DNA of 64,000 bases, taken from contig CM053261.1 of assembly GCA_028583405.1 (NCBI GenBank), positions 15,492,783-15,556,782 on the forward strand, read 5' to 3'. The DNA is from Pogonophryne albipinna (lineage: Eukaryota > Chordata > Actinopteri > Perciformes > Artedidraconidae). Position numbers and translations under genes: made by a program. Positions 1 through 42,859 of this stretch are shown here, one piece after another. The notes beneath the pieces are model-generated. The model made no database searches. It was not told the DNA's origin and worked only from the letters and a program-made list of their open reading frames with translations. The first letter of the stretch is position 1. Every line of letters begins with the position of its first letter.

Positions 1-2234
1 TTCGCTCAGACTTCACCTAAAACTCGTCAGTCATTGATCTTTGCTTTTTAATCAGAAAACAAACATGATATTCTTTACCAACTTAATTAAACTTAAACCA
101 AGATCATGTCTAAATCACTTTGACAGAAAGCAGCTGGAAGGTTTGAAATGTTATATTTTTAACTTAACTGGGAAGTAATTAACACATTTTTTTTAAAGAC
201 TTAAATTATGTACCAAAATCATCAAATAAGAATATATTTTGGCTATGCAAGGCTATACGCACAAAAAACAGAAGTGTGTTGTGTCAAATCAAGAAAACAC
301 AAACTCACACCCTTCCTTCTTCACATCTTCTGCTTCCTGTAGAGATCATCCCAAGTATTTAGAACATTTGGAAGAAACTAATCATCACCTTTGCACAAGT
401 TCCTCTCACCTGCCTCCTGCCTCATGGTGGAATGTGATAGGCTAAGTGCTACACTGGGCTTTATAACCCTCCCTGTCCTGAAGTACATTACATAGAGGAC
501 ATGAAGGACAGAAGAGAGTGAGTTTGTTTAGTAGAAACGAATCACCCCTTTGTGCAGTATTATTGCTCATGAAAAGAGCCTGAATGAACTTAATGACTAT
601 ATCAGAACATTTTAACTGAACTGTAAGACATTAGGAAAGTACAAAGCCTGATTTTGTACATTTGATCAAACAAATATCAAGTGATTTAAAATGACCCAGA
701 TCACAACAGTGACATCTTGTGGGCATTTACTCCGACTGCATCCCAGAGAGCCAACCCAGTTTGTTGATCTGTCAACGAGGAACATTCCTTGACCCTGAAT
801 GAGCCAGAAACATCACAGCAACTTCTGCAGGCTTTCTCTAGAGACCCTTTTTCTGAAATCAGTTGCTGTGTTGGTTTGTACAAAGTGAGGCTTTGACAGC
901 AAAGCTGAATAAACAAGAGCAGGAAGCAGACGCTCCACTGCAGGTGGACAGGAGGAGGCAGAGCCCTCTGTATGAATACTAGCAAACAGGAATGGAGCCG
1001 ATATAACCCTTTGTATCTCTGACACTGGATAATGAATGGAACTACATAAACAAAGCTATTAACCTGACACGTTCCTTTACAACTAGCACTATTCCTGTGA
1101 TTCAGTTCCAAGTCTCCAGGAAAACACAAACATTTGTGTTGCACAAGTTAAAACTAAAACGCAAACAGGACACAGGAAAGCATGGATGAGTGGTTCAGTC
1201 TGCTGCAGCAGCACTGTATGCTGCAACACTGACATACCAACCTTTATCTTTCTCCTCTAGGAGGAAATGGAGGATAAAGGAAGCTTAAGGAATAAACACA
1301 TTCAGTTCTTCCAAAGAAGTCTGACGGAACTCCGCATTGAATCAACATCTTCTTCCTTTGTATTTTTTGAAATGTTTGAATTCTACTATGAATTAATCAT
1401 CTGTCTGGAGACTATTTTCTCTGTAAAGAATGACATCTTTCCTTGTTTGAGTCAACTGTGTTGAATGGTCCAACAATAGCAGCAGGCTCAGTGGCTGTGT
1501 TTGGACAGCAACACAGTCAGACCCCTTGGAAACACAAAGGAACCCCCCCCTCCCCTGAGGGCCATTACTTCTGATTGTGGCCACAAGGTCAGCCTGCAGA
1601 CCTTCCTAAAGGACGAGGCCCCGGCCCCGCAGCCCCTCACTGGCTTCACTGCATATCCTGAGTTCACTGCTATGACAACCGCCCGCGCGCCACTGAAAGC
1701 AACAATTGGGATGAAAATGATTTGCGATTCACTGGCCAAGCACCAGGCGAGCAACTAGGCCCTTAGGCAAAATAAGGTAATATATGTTCTCAGAGTTTAT
1801 ATTTTCATTACTCAAAAAGCAATTTGTCTTTTTATCTGTTCCTTGATGTGTTGTTGAAACAAATAAAATAAATGATCAACTACTTAATAGTGTTGCAGAT
1901 GTTTATATTAGCTGTGAACTTTCTTGCTCAACTAGGCAATTTGTTAACACTCTTTTATTTATAATTATGTTAATATGTACATAAAAAAACACAAAAGGAA
2001 TACAAAAAATTATCTACACATAATCTACCAAATATTCAACTACTTTGTGAATTTTGGAGTCATATTTTCTCTGGAAAGTTTAATTTTGTAAGAAGAGAAA
2101 GAGTAGAAAATTAACTAACTCAATATACCTGAGTCTAGTTGCCTAATAGCACATTGGGATTTGTTCTAATGTGTTCCAATGAGCAGAATGGGAATGGCAA
2201 CTGATCCATATTTTGGAGTTTAAACTGAACTCAC
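1..2234. other. region left of last recognised eng exon; no exon found
   Basis: AT-rich apart from a GC-richer patch at about 1540-1700. I searched the minus strand for the conserved transmembrane and serine-rich tail of endoglin and found nothing convincing. It is either intron or 3' flank of eng. Confidence 0.5.
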
Positions 2235-33708
<31,474 letters not shown>

Positions 33709-33840
33709 CTCTGTTTAGTTTAAGTTGGAGCTGTTGGTAGAAGCGGAGTCTCTGGGGTGTGAAGATGCCCGAGCAGAGGTTGAAGTGTCCTTGTCTGCAG
33801 AGGCAGAGCAGAAGTGACAGTGTCAGCTGTGGAGCAGACA
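33709..33840 (-). other. eng: eng 5' untranslated sequence (tentative)
   Basis: Sequence just upstream of the eng start codon, with no upstream in-frame continuation of the signal peptide. Two candidate acceptors on the minus strand (a CTCTGCAG near 33800 and a CTCCACAG near 33826) suggest it could be spliced to a further upstream noncoding exon. The transcription start is not identifiable by eye. Confidence 0.35.
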
Positions 33841-35196
33841 ATACCATTCGTTAAAATGTGAAAAGGTGGAGAAAAATAAGCCGGGAATCAATAAGGAAAT
33901 GTGATGGTTGATAAGGATGTGACACACTGCAAATCTCATACTCAGCGTACAATATTAAAATACAAGTATTGTATGCAAATCTGTATCCTGTTGTTCAAGA
34001 CTGTCATGAAAAGGATAAAACACACATGCTGATAAACCATTAATGTGTGGTCATAAGAACATGAACATTTAAAGTGCAGTTTACCACATCTAATAGAATA
34101 TGTGATTTATTGCCAGCTCCATGGAACAAAATGATTGAGAACACAAAGGGCATTAGTCATTACATTTACACAACCTATTCATCACTGACAGTAAGGGAAA
34201 TTATGCTCAAATGTCTTAAATTCCTCCAGTGGGATGACATGATTTTCCTCCTGAGACAATATTTCTGTCCGCCTTCCTGGTGCACAATGAGGGTCTGAAC
34301 CTAAGGGTTATCTGGTGGTCACTCACTTCTGGTCGACCCCGTTTCAGGAAGCAACCCTGCATCGCTTTCTTTAAATAATATCACAATGCCTAGATCAGAT
34401 AAGAGGGGAGACTGCTCTGGTTATATGATTCATATAGAGGGAAAGGAAGAGCCTGTGTAAACTGTTTATGTAATTCCAAAGGAAAACGGTCACGTTATTT
34501 CCCCGCACTACTTTTGGCAAAAACGAGGTCTTAAACCAGCAACTTTATCACTAAAACTGTACTTAAAAATCAATAAAGTAGGTTTTGTTGGCGAAACAAG
34601 CAATTGAGTCCACAACTTAACTCGTAATAATGGAATTAATAAGGCAAAACAGAAAGGTAAATATTCCAAATATACCACTATCAGCGTTTTTGGACATAAC
34701 TCCGTGTTTTCAAAACTTTGTGAAGTAGCACTTCCCACCGTAATGTGAGCTAATCATTTCAAAACAGATTTAACAGGGACTGGTCGAGGATTGAGGAAAG
34801 AGCATGGCTAAATTACTGCTCTCTATCATATCAGGGAAAGAACATAGACTTTATAGACGTAGACTTCACATCCCCGTGGAAATACGAAAGTTATGAATCA
34901 CAAAACTTACTTTTTAGGCAGGGTGGCTGTCTTGAATTAGGTATGCTTTATAATCCACGCGCGAGGATGTGGCCGGTGTAACGAAGTCAGGACTTTCCAA
35001 ACTTTGTGAGCTGCGGGGCGGTGCACAATGACTTTTGTAGCCCTCCCACCGTTCTTTTTTTCCCTTTTCCTAGTAAGTGCTGCCCTATGGTGCTCCCCCT
35101 CCCTGACATAGCATTCTTTAATGTAGTCAACACAGCAATATATTAAAAACTGGTGTTAATATAACCAATTTTGCAGAGCAGGGTAAAGTAGCCTAC

Positions 35197-35697
35197 TCTC
35201 AGATCTTGTACTCAAGTAAAAGTAGAAGAACAAGAGTGTAGGAATACTCTTGTCCTGCAATCAAAATGTTACTCAAGTAAAAGTAGAAAAGTATTAGCAT
35301 CAAAATGTACTTAAAGTAGGCTACAAAAGTAAAAGTACTTATCATGCAGTTCAGCCCATTTCAGAATAATATATATCATATGTTTTGATTATAAATATTG
35401 ATACATCAAAGCTGGTAAAGGTGAAACTAGTTGTAATTACTTTGTGTACTGCAGGGTTGTGAATTTACTCCAGGAGTAACTAAAGTCTTATTTAAGTGTG
35501 TTTATATTTCCTATCATTAATCCAAATCTGTAAAGTAAGTAAAGGAAAATGTAGTGGAGTAAAAGTGCACGATTTACCTTTTAATTGTAGTGAAGTAGAA
35601 GTACAAAGTAGCAAAAAAGTGCAATACTCAAGTTAATTACAAGTACCTCAAAACTGTACTTAAGTACAGTACTTTAGTAAATGTACGTATTACTTAA
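35197..35697. repeat. dispersed fish repeat of the ACTCAAGTAAAAGTA type
   Basis: About 500 bp with many variants of ACTCAAGTAAAAGTA and ending near GTACCTCAAAACTGTACTTA, a sequence pattern familiar from abundant non-autonomous hAT-type repeats in teleost genomes. The copy is divergent and the termini are not crisp. Confidence 0.65.
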
Positions 35698-38224
35698 CAT
35701 TACTGCAATTTTGTGATTGTATAGCACTGTCTCTTTACTTTTAAGTGCTTCAATTATTTATATTTGGTCGCCTTACATTCTAATTGTTGTATTTTATCAC
35801 AGAAGTGTCTATACTATTCTGATGTATGTCTACCTTACCTTTACCATTACTTGTCTTCAAACTCAGTCTCACTGTGATATTGAAATACCTGTCAACATAA
35901 CACTAGAAGGAGCTGTGTGTAAGATAAAGTGGCATCTACAGTAGCTGCAAGGTTGCATATTGAAACCAAATGAATGCTCACCCTTCCCTGATAGTAATAA
36001 TGGTTACAGTTAAAATATTTATAATTTCTGTGGGTTCCACATAATACATTCTCATGTGGAACATTGTGTGGATTATCATCAGAATTTTAAGACAAAGTAT
36101 GACTAAATACCTTACGTATTACTGGATTTTACTTGCACCATCATGTCACTTGCACTACTTCTGTTGTGTGTTTTATTTCTTTATGGATCAGTTTTATTTA
36201 TGTGGAATAAAACATTTTATAGCCAACAACTACACTGAAGCGGTTGTACATATAACAATATAACATTTAAATCTTGAATCTTGAAAAACTATGCTACTAT
36301 AGAAGGTTGGAGCCACACGTAATAACCTTAGACATTTCTGTATTCACTTTAACCTCAGTATATGTCACTTGTATTGTAAACGTTACAATCTGCTGAACAA
36401 TTAAGTAAAACCATAGGCTTCCCTTGTATAGGAACATAACGTACCTCACAGTATATCCCACTATGTTACTTTGTGAGGGAAAAAATCTGGAACAAAGCGT
36501 AGACACAACATCCTTTCTGTAATGAACAGACTCAGAGGAGACATCATTCCATCGTATGAACTCTCAACACAAAGTCTCTTGGCAAAACAGAGCCGTGTGC
36601 TACAAAAGCGTTTTGAACAATTACAAAAACACAATTCTCAAACGGCAACTCTGTTAATTTCTCTCTTTTTGCTCCAAGAGATGTGCTGTACTTATTGAGA
36701 ACAAAACTGGAACAGAGCAGGAGAGCAGAAGCTCTGTCTCTCTCCTCATCCATTCTCTCTTCCATTCAGTAGAAAAGCCAGTCAAGCTATTTTCAGTTCT
36801 ATGTGCTCCTAATCCGCATATTTGGAGAAAAGAAAAGTCGAAAGGACTGTTTGAAGTGAAGCACATCTCCTTTTAAGATACTGTTGAAAGGATTTATCTG
36901 CCTGAACAATTGAAAATGGTGCTTAATATGAACTAGAACTTTAGACTTTTAACAAGACTAATTTATTGATGATTGCAGATCAAAAGCAGTCGATAACGTA
37001 TTGTATTAATTGACATGTTAGAGTGCTGAAATCCCATAGTGTATTGACAACAGTTATTTATAGAGCCCTGTTTTCTGAGACTAGTTGATGATTTGCCCAT
37101 TGACTCTGTGAACCTGCCTTAACCTCGTTCCTTTAGGCAGCACAAACAAAGGAATTACATGGTTTACTACAATTTGACTCTGTGTTACTTAAATAATTGC
37201 AATCCTCCAGCAGTCAACATGACTCTGATTTAGTTTCTGAGGCATATGTCACAGTTGGCATTCATTTAAAGTACTTCATCACATCAGAGGCTGGCCCAAG
37301 GACACTTCTGCAGTAGCACTCTCCTTCAATGGCTTTCCTTTTTATTAGAGCCTGCCCCCTACTCCCCACCCCCACCCATGAGTAGTGTTTCAATAACAGG
37401 AAACAATCGGCCATCGTCTTTCATCACAGGTTGACGTTGGTTCTCGCATGGTGCCACTGGGTCTCTGCAGTGCCAGCCCTCTGCAGTCTATGGCAGAGGA
37501 GAGAGGGGATAAAGTGTCTGCGCCAGCCTGCTTGTTTCCTTATCGTCCTCCAAGGGGGGGATCTGACGCATTCACTTGAAGCGGTAATATCCAAGAGTGA
37601 TACTATGAAAGACCTGTCAGCCTTAAACACTCTCTCAATGTACATCTACATACCATAGGGCTGCTATTTGAAAGGGCATTCATTTAAGAAGCATCCCATT
37701 TGTAAAATTATTTCTCAATTATTAATAGAAATTTAACTAAGTGCAGTTAGGATGCAGTAATCAGTGAGTGGTTAATTTTACATTAGAGCAACAACGCTGC
37801 ATGTAATTGTCTGTGACAGTCGAAAAAATGATTATTTCTCAGCAAACTGGGCATATTTGAATCTGTGAATGTCCCCATATCACCCTTGGATGGAGTGAGG
37901 ATTCCCAATACACAACTCATCAAGTTATTTCTGGCTTTGTTTTTATCTGACAACAGAAACAAAAGTATCATGTATGCATAATGGATACGTAATCTATGTG
38001 ACAACAAGCTTTGATTTTTTTCTTGAGCTGCCACGTGCCACAGTTCATTTTCCATCTGATTAGTTTTATTATTAGCAACCTAATTTAAAAGTGACAATTT
38101 TTATAAGTAGGTGATACCAAACCTGTGTGGGATATTCATGGCTGATTTCACCTTGCTGTCCTTGAAATAATGTCAGACACTGCGGCTCCTGTATGTCAAC
38201 TATTATATAGCATGCCCACTATTT

Positions 38225-38440
38225 TCAGGTCCATCTTATCTGCCTTGCTGGGAGCATTTGGGGTAATTTGTGTTGTATTACTGTTCATGTTTTATTGTTA
38301 TATGGTTCTGTGATACAACTCTTTCTGTTTGTTCATAACTTGTTTTCCATTATGTTCCTCCATCTTTATGTTGTATCAGTAAAGCACTTTGAGCTGAATC
38401 TTGCATGAAAGGTGCTATTTAAATAAAGTGTATTATTATT
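38225..38440 (+). mobile_element. 3' tail of an L2-like LINE or its SINE
   Basis: Ends with AAAGCACTTTGAGCTGAAT, ATGAAAGGTGCTATTTAAA and TAAAGTGTATTATTATTAC. This is the characteristic 3' end (AAGCACTTTGAG...GGTGCTATATAAATAAA, then ATT repeats) of L2-clade LINEs in fish. Only the tail is preserved. Confidence 0.75.
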
Positions 38441-39148
38441 ACTACATTATAATTTTTTTAATATTGTTTGATTACCGTATTTTTATTATCATAAATATTG
38501 CTAATATGAATATTATATTGATACTAAAGTTACATCACATGCATCATATGTATTCTTACTAATTACCATATTTTGCTTTCTCTCCGCCACACATCCAACA
38601 CACACACACACACACACACTACAATGTACCCTACCTAATCTCCTCTCACACATATCGTCACAGTGACTGAAATGTTTATCTAAGTCTATCCTCATTAACC
38701 TTATTATTATACGTGTCCTTCCTTCATTTATGTCCAGTTATTTCACCATATAAAAAATATAAAAACTAGGTTGTGATCCCTGAACTGCAGGACTGGAGGT
38801 TAAGCCCACACATGGTGAACCATCAGCTCATGGTTTCCTCTCTTCCTCCACATGTGTCCCTTTCTTTCTCTATCTGCTGTACGTGATAAGTAGCACTGCC
38901 ACCTCAAATTTCCCCCTTTGTTTCGTACCTTTATAAGGTAAGAGCAGCATTCCTAGCATTCAGGCAGTATCCTCGATGGCTTTATGAAAGTGCTCACAGG
39001 CGCCTTTTCTTGATTGACTTTCCGATGGACACATCCTGTCCCCCTTCAGAAGCCGCTTTCCTCTTCCTCATCCCCACAGCGCAGTCAGATCTCTCCTTGG
39101 AGTGTAGCCCGGATACCTGCTGCGGTGTTTGCTTGGCCAGCTAGAAGT

Positions 39149-39188
39149 GTTTGTGTGTGTGCGTGTGCGTGTGCGTGTGCGTGTGCGT

Positions 39189-39234
<46 letters not shown>
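39149..39234. repeat. (GTGTGC)n / (GT)n compound microsatellite
   Basis: About seven GTGTGC hexamers run into a pure GT tract. Lies in the eng-ak1 spacer, 1.4 kb beyond the ak1 stop codon. Confidence 0.95.
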
Positions 39235-39238
<4 letters not shown>

Positions 39239-40623
39239 AAGGTGAGAGGTAGAGGATGACCTTTGGGTCATCATGGGCTCAAAGGAAAAGTTATGATAAC
39301 AGTGGTGAGCTGTAGCTGAAGCAGTGTGTCCTGTATCCTGTTGTGTCTACATTCTCCAGCACCTTGCATGTTGTCTGAATGGAACGTGTTTCCTTTTTTT
39401 CAAACATGATGCATTGTCAAAGTCCCTTGCTAATATGTGGGTGTCCATGTTTTTCCAGGATAACTCAAAAATGTCAGTATGCATTGCATACTGACAAGGG
39501 GTGAACATAGTCAACGTGACGTTATCCATTGGTTTCTGGACTTTTGGCCATTGACAAAGCACATGCTGCTTTATTGTGTATTTAACTCTAAGTGGAACCA
39601 TCATTTAAGAAGTTGTCATTATGCTGTTTTGTAAATGACTGGCGATTAAGACAATAAGATTGTCGGGAAAATATTTACTGAGTTACTAAATCCAGTGGGA
39701 ATTTCCATCATTTCCTCATAGACTATCATACAATCTGACTTATTTTTGCAACCAGTGTCCCCTGCTGGCCATTAGAAAGAATGCAGGTTTAAAGCGCTTT
39801 CATATTGGCTTCATCTTTCATCCAAGAGGTGGTAAGATAACTGTGATGAAGATTGCATGTCATGGGAAATTACATCTTTTAAAAACACAGTCGCAATTTA
39901 ATCAAATATCATGTTTTTCGTATATATTTTAATCGTTTCGTTCTTTTTTTAACAAATACTTTATAAACACCCATGTTACATGTGTACATCTTGATGAAAA
40001 AACATATCTCTGTGCTTTAATCATAGTTGTAAATGGATTTATATAAAATAATGTATGAAATATATGGTCTTTAAGAAAAGTAATTGAAATGTTCTGTGAG
40101 AGGCACTACCTATCTGTTAACTAAATGCATGTAGACATATATATTCACCAGTTTGTCTCCTTTTGTTCAATGATTGGCACAATCATAAACAAGTGTGTTA
40201 TTTTCCCATACTCTATGGGTGAACACAAGATTGTGTAAAGTGCAGGTTTGCCCCAGAGTGAGCTTGGTGCCTCTAAGGTTAGTAGAATGTTGAAAGCTCC
40301 TGTATACACAACCTTTCAAGATGTCACTTTGATACATCGACACACATGTTTAGCACAGAATAAAAGCAAGACTTATGTAAAGAATGGATTCTCAGATACT
40401 GCTTTAAACTGACTCACTGTTGTTTGAGCTTTGAGCCTCCTATTGCTGGAGGAGGAGTAAAGTTAAGGCATCTTTGATCCTCAACAGCCTTCAGTTTTGT
40501 TGTTATTTTTACCAAAATGAGTGGGAAATGTATTATTTCGTTCATGTTTTGTCCTTAGGAAATTGATAGGACAACATAAAGATAAAAAACAACAACCAGA
40601 CCGTCTAGCTCTGTTGTTTTACT

Positions 40624-40689
40624 TTACAATGCATCAATAGCTGTTGAGACTTGTTTGAAGACCTCATCCACTGGCAGCTCAGAGTCGAC
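40624..40689 (-). CDS. ak1: ak1 last coding exon
   Basis: 66 bp including the TAA stop. Encodes [21 protein letters not shown], aligning with the human VFSQVCTHLDALK C-terminus but ending one residue shorter. Acceptor is TACTAG. Confidence 0.94.
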   Translation of the reverse strand, partial: VDSELPVDEVFKQVSTAIDAL

Positions 40690-42521
40690 CTAGTATAAAG
40701 ACAATATGTTAGATTCTACACACAATTCACATCTTATTTTGAATTGTCACTCTCATAGCAGTGATACCCACCTTCCTGACAATGCCGCGGCCCTCGTAAA
40801 AGGCGATGACTGGCTCGGTTGCTTTGTAATACAAGTCCAGGCGCTTCTTGATGGTCTCCTCGTTGTCATCAGCGCGGCCGCTGGTCTCACCGCGCTTCAT
40901 GAGCCTCTTGACCATGGTCTCTCCTTTAGCGTCAACGTAGAGCAGCAGGCAGGGTTTGCCAATCTGGGATCAAGTGTAATAAACTTGTTAGAGGTTTTAT
41001 CATTGTTTTACAGGGATGATTTATGAACACCTCGTTCCCTTTCCTACCTTCTTCTCAAACTCCTCGCCCTGCTTCACCTCACGGGGGTAGCCATCGATAA
41101 GGTAGCCCTTGGAGACATCAGCCTTGGCGATCATGGCATCCTTAATCATGTCTAACACTGTGTCCTGAAGGCAGACACAACACATTATCATTCACAATGA
41201 TTTTCATCTGCTAGTTTATTATACTGACAAATGTTGTCCACCCCATAAATATCAATGAGGGTAGGCTTAATAACAAAACAGCACCACAAACTACAACCTC
41301 CTAAATGATTATGTATTATAGATCAAGTTGAATCAACACCACTCTGAATGACCTTATACACTCAGACAGAGTTTATAACAGGACTGTCCGTTTCTCTTAC
41401 CAGGGGCACAAGCTCTCCCTTCTGCATGATGGCCTGGAGCTGCTTCCCCCTATCTGAGCCAGAAGACACCTCAGCACGGAGCAGATCTCCTGATGACAAG
41501 TGAGTGTAGCCATACTTGGCAACCACTTTCTCACACTGGGTGCCCTTTCCAGAGCCAGGCCCACCTGAGAAAGAAAGGCAAAATATATTGGTGAGCTAAG
41601 ACAGAGCAGCTTCTCAATGTGCTGTGATGGTGCAAAATAAAACAACATTATGTAAGTGTGTGAATTGTACTCACCCACTACAAAGATGATCTTTGCATCT
41701 TTAATTTTGTCTGAAATGAGAATATCAAAAAGAAGTCAACACATGCCATTTGATATGACAAAGCTTTCTTCTAAAACAGTTAAATTCACAAGTCAATTAA
41801 TTTCAGAACAAACCATCTTGACACTCAGAAGTAGAGGAAAGGTCTTCATTGATATCAGAAGTACTCATATTTTCCTTTTGTTAGTCGCAAGGCACTGTGT
41901 CGCCTGGTCCTCTATCCTGTTTTGACTGTTGCTTTGGTGTATAGCTTTGTGCTATTACTCAAACAGTGTTGCTATGGCAACTGTTGTTTCCTGACCTGAT
42001 ATTGTTATTCAGCCAGGTAACTGTTCTCATGGAACTACATCTAACTAAGTCTGAGTTATAAATATACCAACACATTTTATATGTTTCTAAAATGACTGAA
42101 TGAGAGAAAAAAAACACTTGTGAAATTATCTAAATATGTTGTTAATGTGTGCGGTGTAACTATATGCAAAAAATAATTGTTTTAGAATATTTAGTTCCTA
42201 ATTAAATGCAATATCGTGTAAAAATCTGGACTTCTTTTTAGAATGGCCTACATAGTGCAGCAAAGAAAAAGTAAGGTCTTTATTGTATTCTAAAAAATCA
42301 CCATAAGAGGGCAGTAGAGTCTTAGAAAACAAGTGTGCTTCTGCCTTATCATTTATCCAGTAAGAATTAAACTAAAGGCTGGTGCTATGAAAATGACTTA
42401 GCAGCATTACAATCCTCCAAAGGGAGCTTTTTGCTATCAGACCCTGGGTTGTGCTTTATCTTTTTTTATTCACACATAATTAATCATCATCAATCAACCA
42501 GACATATTATTTACCTGCCAT
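40624..42521 (-). CDS. ak1: adenylate kinase 1, cytosolic
   Basis: Catalyses ATP + AMP = 2 ADP in the cytosol, mostly in muscle, brain and other cells with high ATP turnover. Six coding exons, 42515-42521, 41675-41710, 41401-41564, 41048-41164, 40772-40963 and 40624-40689, join in phase to 193 residues plus stop; human AK1 has 194. The P-loop [10 protein letters not shown] is at residues 15-24, split by an intron. The AMP-binding segment [10 protein letters not shown] and the [17 protein letters not shown] block follow. The lid has [19 protein letters not shown] with its conserved arginines, then [20 protein letters not shown]. All catalytic features are intact. The seven-base first coding exon (ATGGCAG) is preceded by an acceptor and a likely noncoding exon at about 42773-42805. 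A second first exon at 41814-41868 is in the same phase. It lies next to eng, as in human. Confidence 0.96.
40772..40963 (-). CDS. ak1: ak1 exon with lid domain
   Basis: 192 bp, 64 codons. Starts [20 protein letters not shown] and includes the lid [19 protein letters not shown], in which the arginines close over the phosphates. Ends at GIVRK. Confidence 0.97.
41048..41164 (-). CDS. ak1: ak1 exon with the AMP-site GYPRE motif
   Basis: 117 bp, 39 codons. Encodes [20 protein letters not shown] then [25 protein letters not shown] holds the AMP-binding arginine of the family. Confidence 0.97.
41401..41564 (-). CDS. ak1: ak1 exon with P-loop and AMP-binding helix
   Basis: 164 bp. Completes the P-loop as [13 protein letters not shown], then [20 protein letters not shown], ending GELVPL. 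Human has STGD where this fish has SSGD, a conservative change. Confidence 0.97.
41675..41710 (-). CDS. ak1: ak1 exon shared by both isoforms (beta-1 strand)
   Basis: 36 bp, encoding [13 protein letters not shown], the first strand and the first glycine before the P-loop. It can be spliced in phase from either the seven-base exon at 42515-42521 or the alternative exon at 41814-41868, because both leave a single G. Confidence 0.94.
41814..41868 (-). CDS. ak1: ak1 alternative first exon (long isoform)
   Basis: An ATG at 41868 opens [18 protein letters not shown] and one further G before GTTTGT. Splicing to 41675-41710 across a 103-bp intron keeps the frame and gives a 209-residue kinase with an acidic, Ser/Thr-rich N-terminus. 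In mammals AK1 also has an N-terminally extended form, but of unrelated sequence. The donor is weaker than consensus (GTTTGT). An RFX-type X-box lies 100 bp upstream. Confidence 0.6.
41968..41981 (-). promoter_or_regulatory. RFX X-box upstream of the alternative ak1 start
   Basis: GTTGCTATGGCAAC, one base from the palindromic X-box GTTGCCATGGCAAC bound by RFX factors. It lies 100 bp before the ATG at 41868, the usual position in promoters of ciliary genes. Confidence 0.6.
42515..42521 (-). CDS. ak1: ak1 first coding exon (canonical isoform), 7 bp of coding
   Basis: ATGGCAG followed by GTAAAT, giving Met-Ala and the first base of an Asp codon. The upstream sequence to an acceptor CTTCCAG near 42556 is 5' UTR. 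The tiny coding part makes this exon easy to miss. Confidence 0.85.
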
Positions 42522-42772
42522 TGTGTTGCGTTAGATGAGTGTTTCCTTTAACTGGAAGACAGAAAAGGACACAGAAAAATTATTAAACAAGTTCACTGCT
42601 TCAGTAACTTCCCCAAAAGCATTTCTTTAGCATTACATAACAGTGTTTTTTTGGTATCAGTTCCTCATTTTCTTTTATAAACATTTTGTACGACTTAATA
42701 ATGTAGACCAACACAAGAAACCCACTTAAATGTTGTACTTTTAAATGATACATTTCCCTTTTTTTCACTCAC

Positions 42773-42805
42773 CCTTCCTTTCGAGTGAGAACTTGTCAAA
42801 GTCTT
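42773..42805 (-). other. ak1: ak1 noncoding first exon (tentative)
   Basis: Bounded on the left by a good donor (GTGAGTG) and placed about 30 bp after the TATA/MEF2-like element. It would join the exon carrying ATGGCAG at the acceptor near 42556. The transcription start is inferred only from spacing. Confidence 0.4.
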
Positions 42806-42826
42806 CCCAAAGTGGACGCACTTAGC

Positions 42827-42836
42827 TTATAAATAG
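42827..42836 (-). promoter_or_regulatory. MEF2 site / TATA-like element of the ak1 promoter
   Basis: On the minus strand CTATTTATAA fits the MEF2 consensus YTAWWWWTAR exactly and can also serve as a TATA-like box. About 55 bp downstream is a donor GTGAGTG (42766-42772) that would end a short noncoding first exon. MEF2 control would fit muscle expression of ak1. A second TATA-like TTATATAA lies at 42930-42937. Confidence 0.5.
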
Positions 42837-42859
42837 ACCAAAAACAATGCTAAGTAGCT

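Larger units (their letters stand above)
33841..40623. other. spacer between eng and ak1
   Basis: Upstream flank of eng and downstream flank of ak1. Contains the ACTCAAGTAAAAGTA repeat, a LINE tail and GT-rich tracts. A possible minus-strand splice donor AAAAA/GTAAGTTTTG at 34910-34911 sits in GC-richer sequence and could be an upstream eng noncoding exon. No protein-coding exon was recognised. Confidence 0.5.

Noticed and set aside
701..1144. 147-codon minus-strand frame
   Set aside because: No family resemblance, odd composition and no supporting splice structure; the start depends on chance.
1488..1758. Overlapping 85-88-codon frames on both strands, one with a hydrophobic stretch that could look like a membrane segment
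   Set aside because: Tested as the missing eng transmembrane exon; with the phase left by exon 2235-2301 every nearby acceptor runs into a stop, and the sequence does not resemble the endoglin membrane region.
34911..34990. Possible eng upstream noncoding exon with a TATA-like TATAAAG on the minus strand
   Set aside because: The donor is good, but the TATA-like box is only about 35 bp from it, which would leave an exon of a few bases; kept only as a note in the spacer entry.
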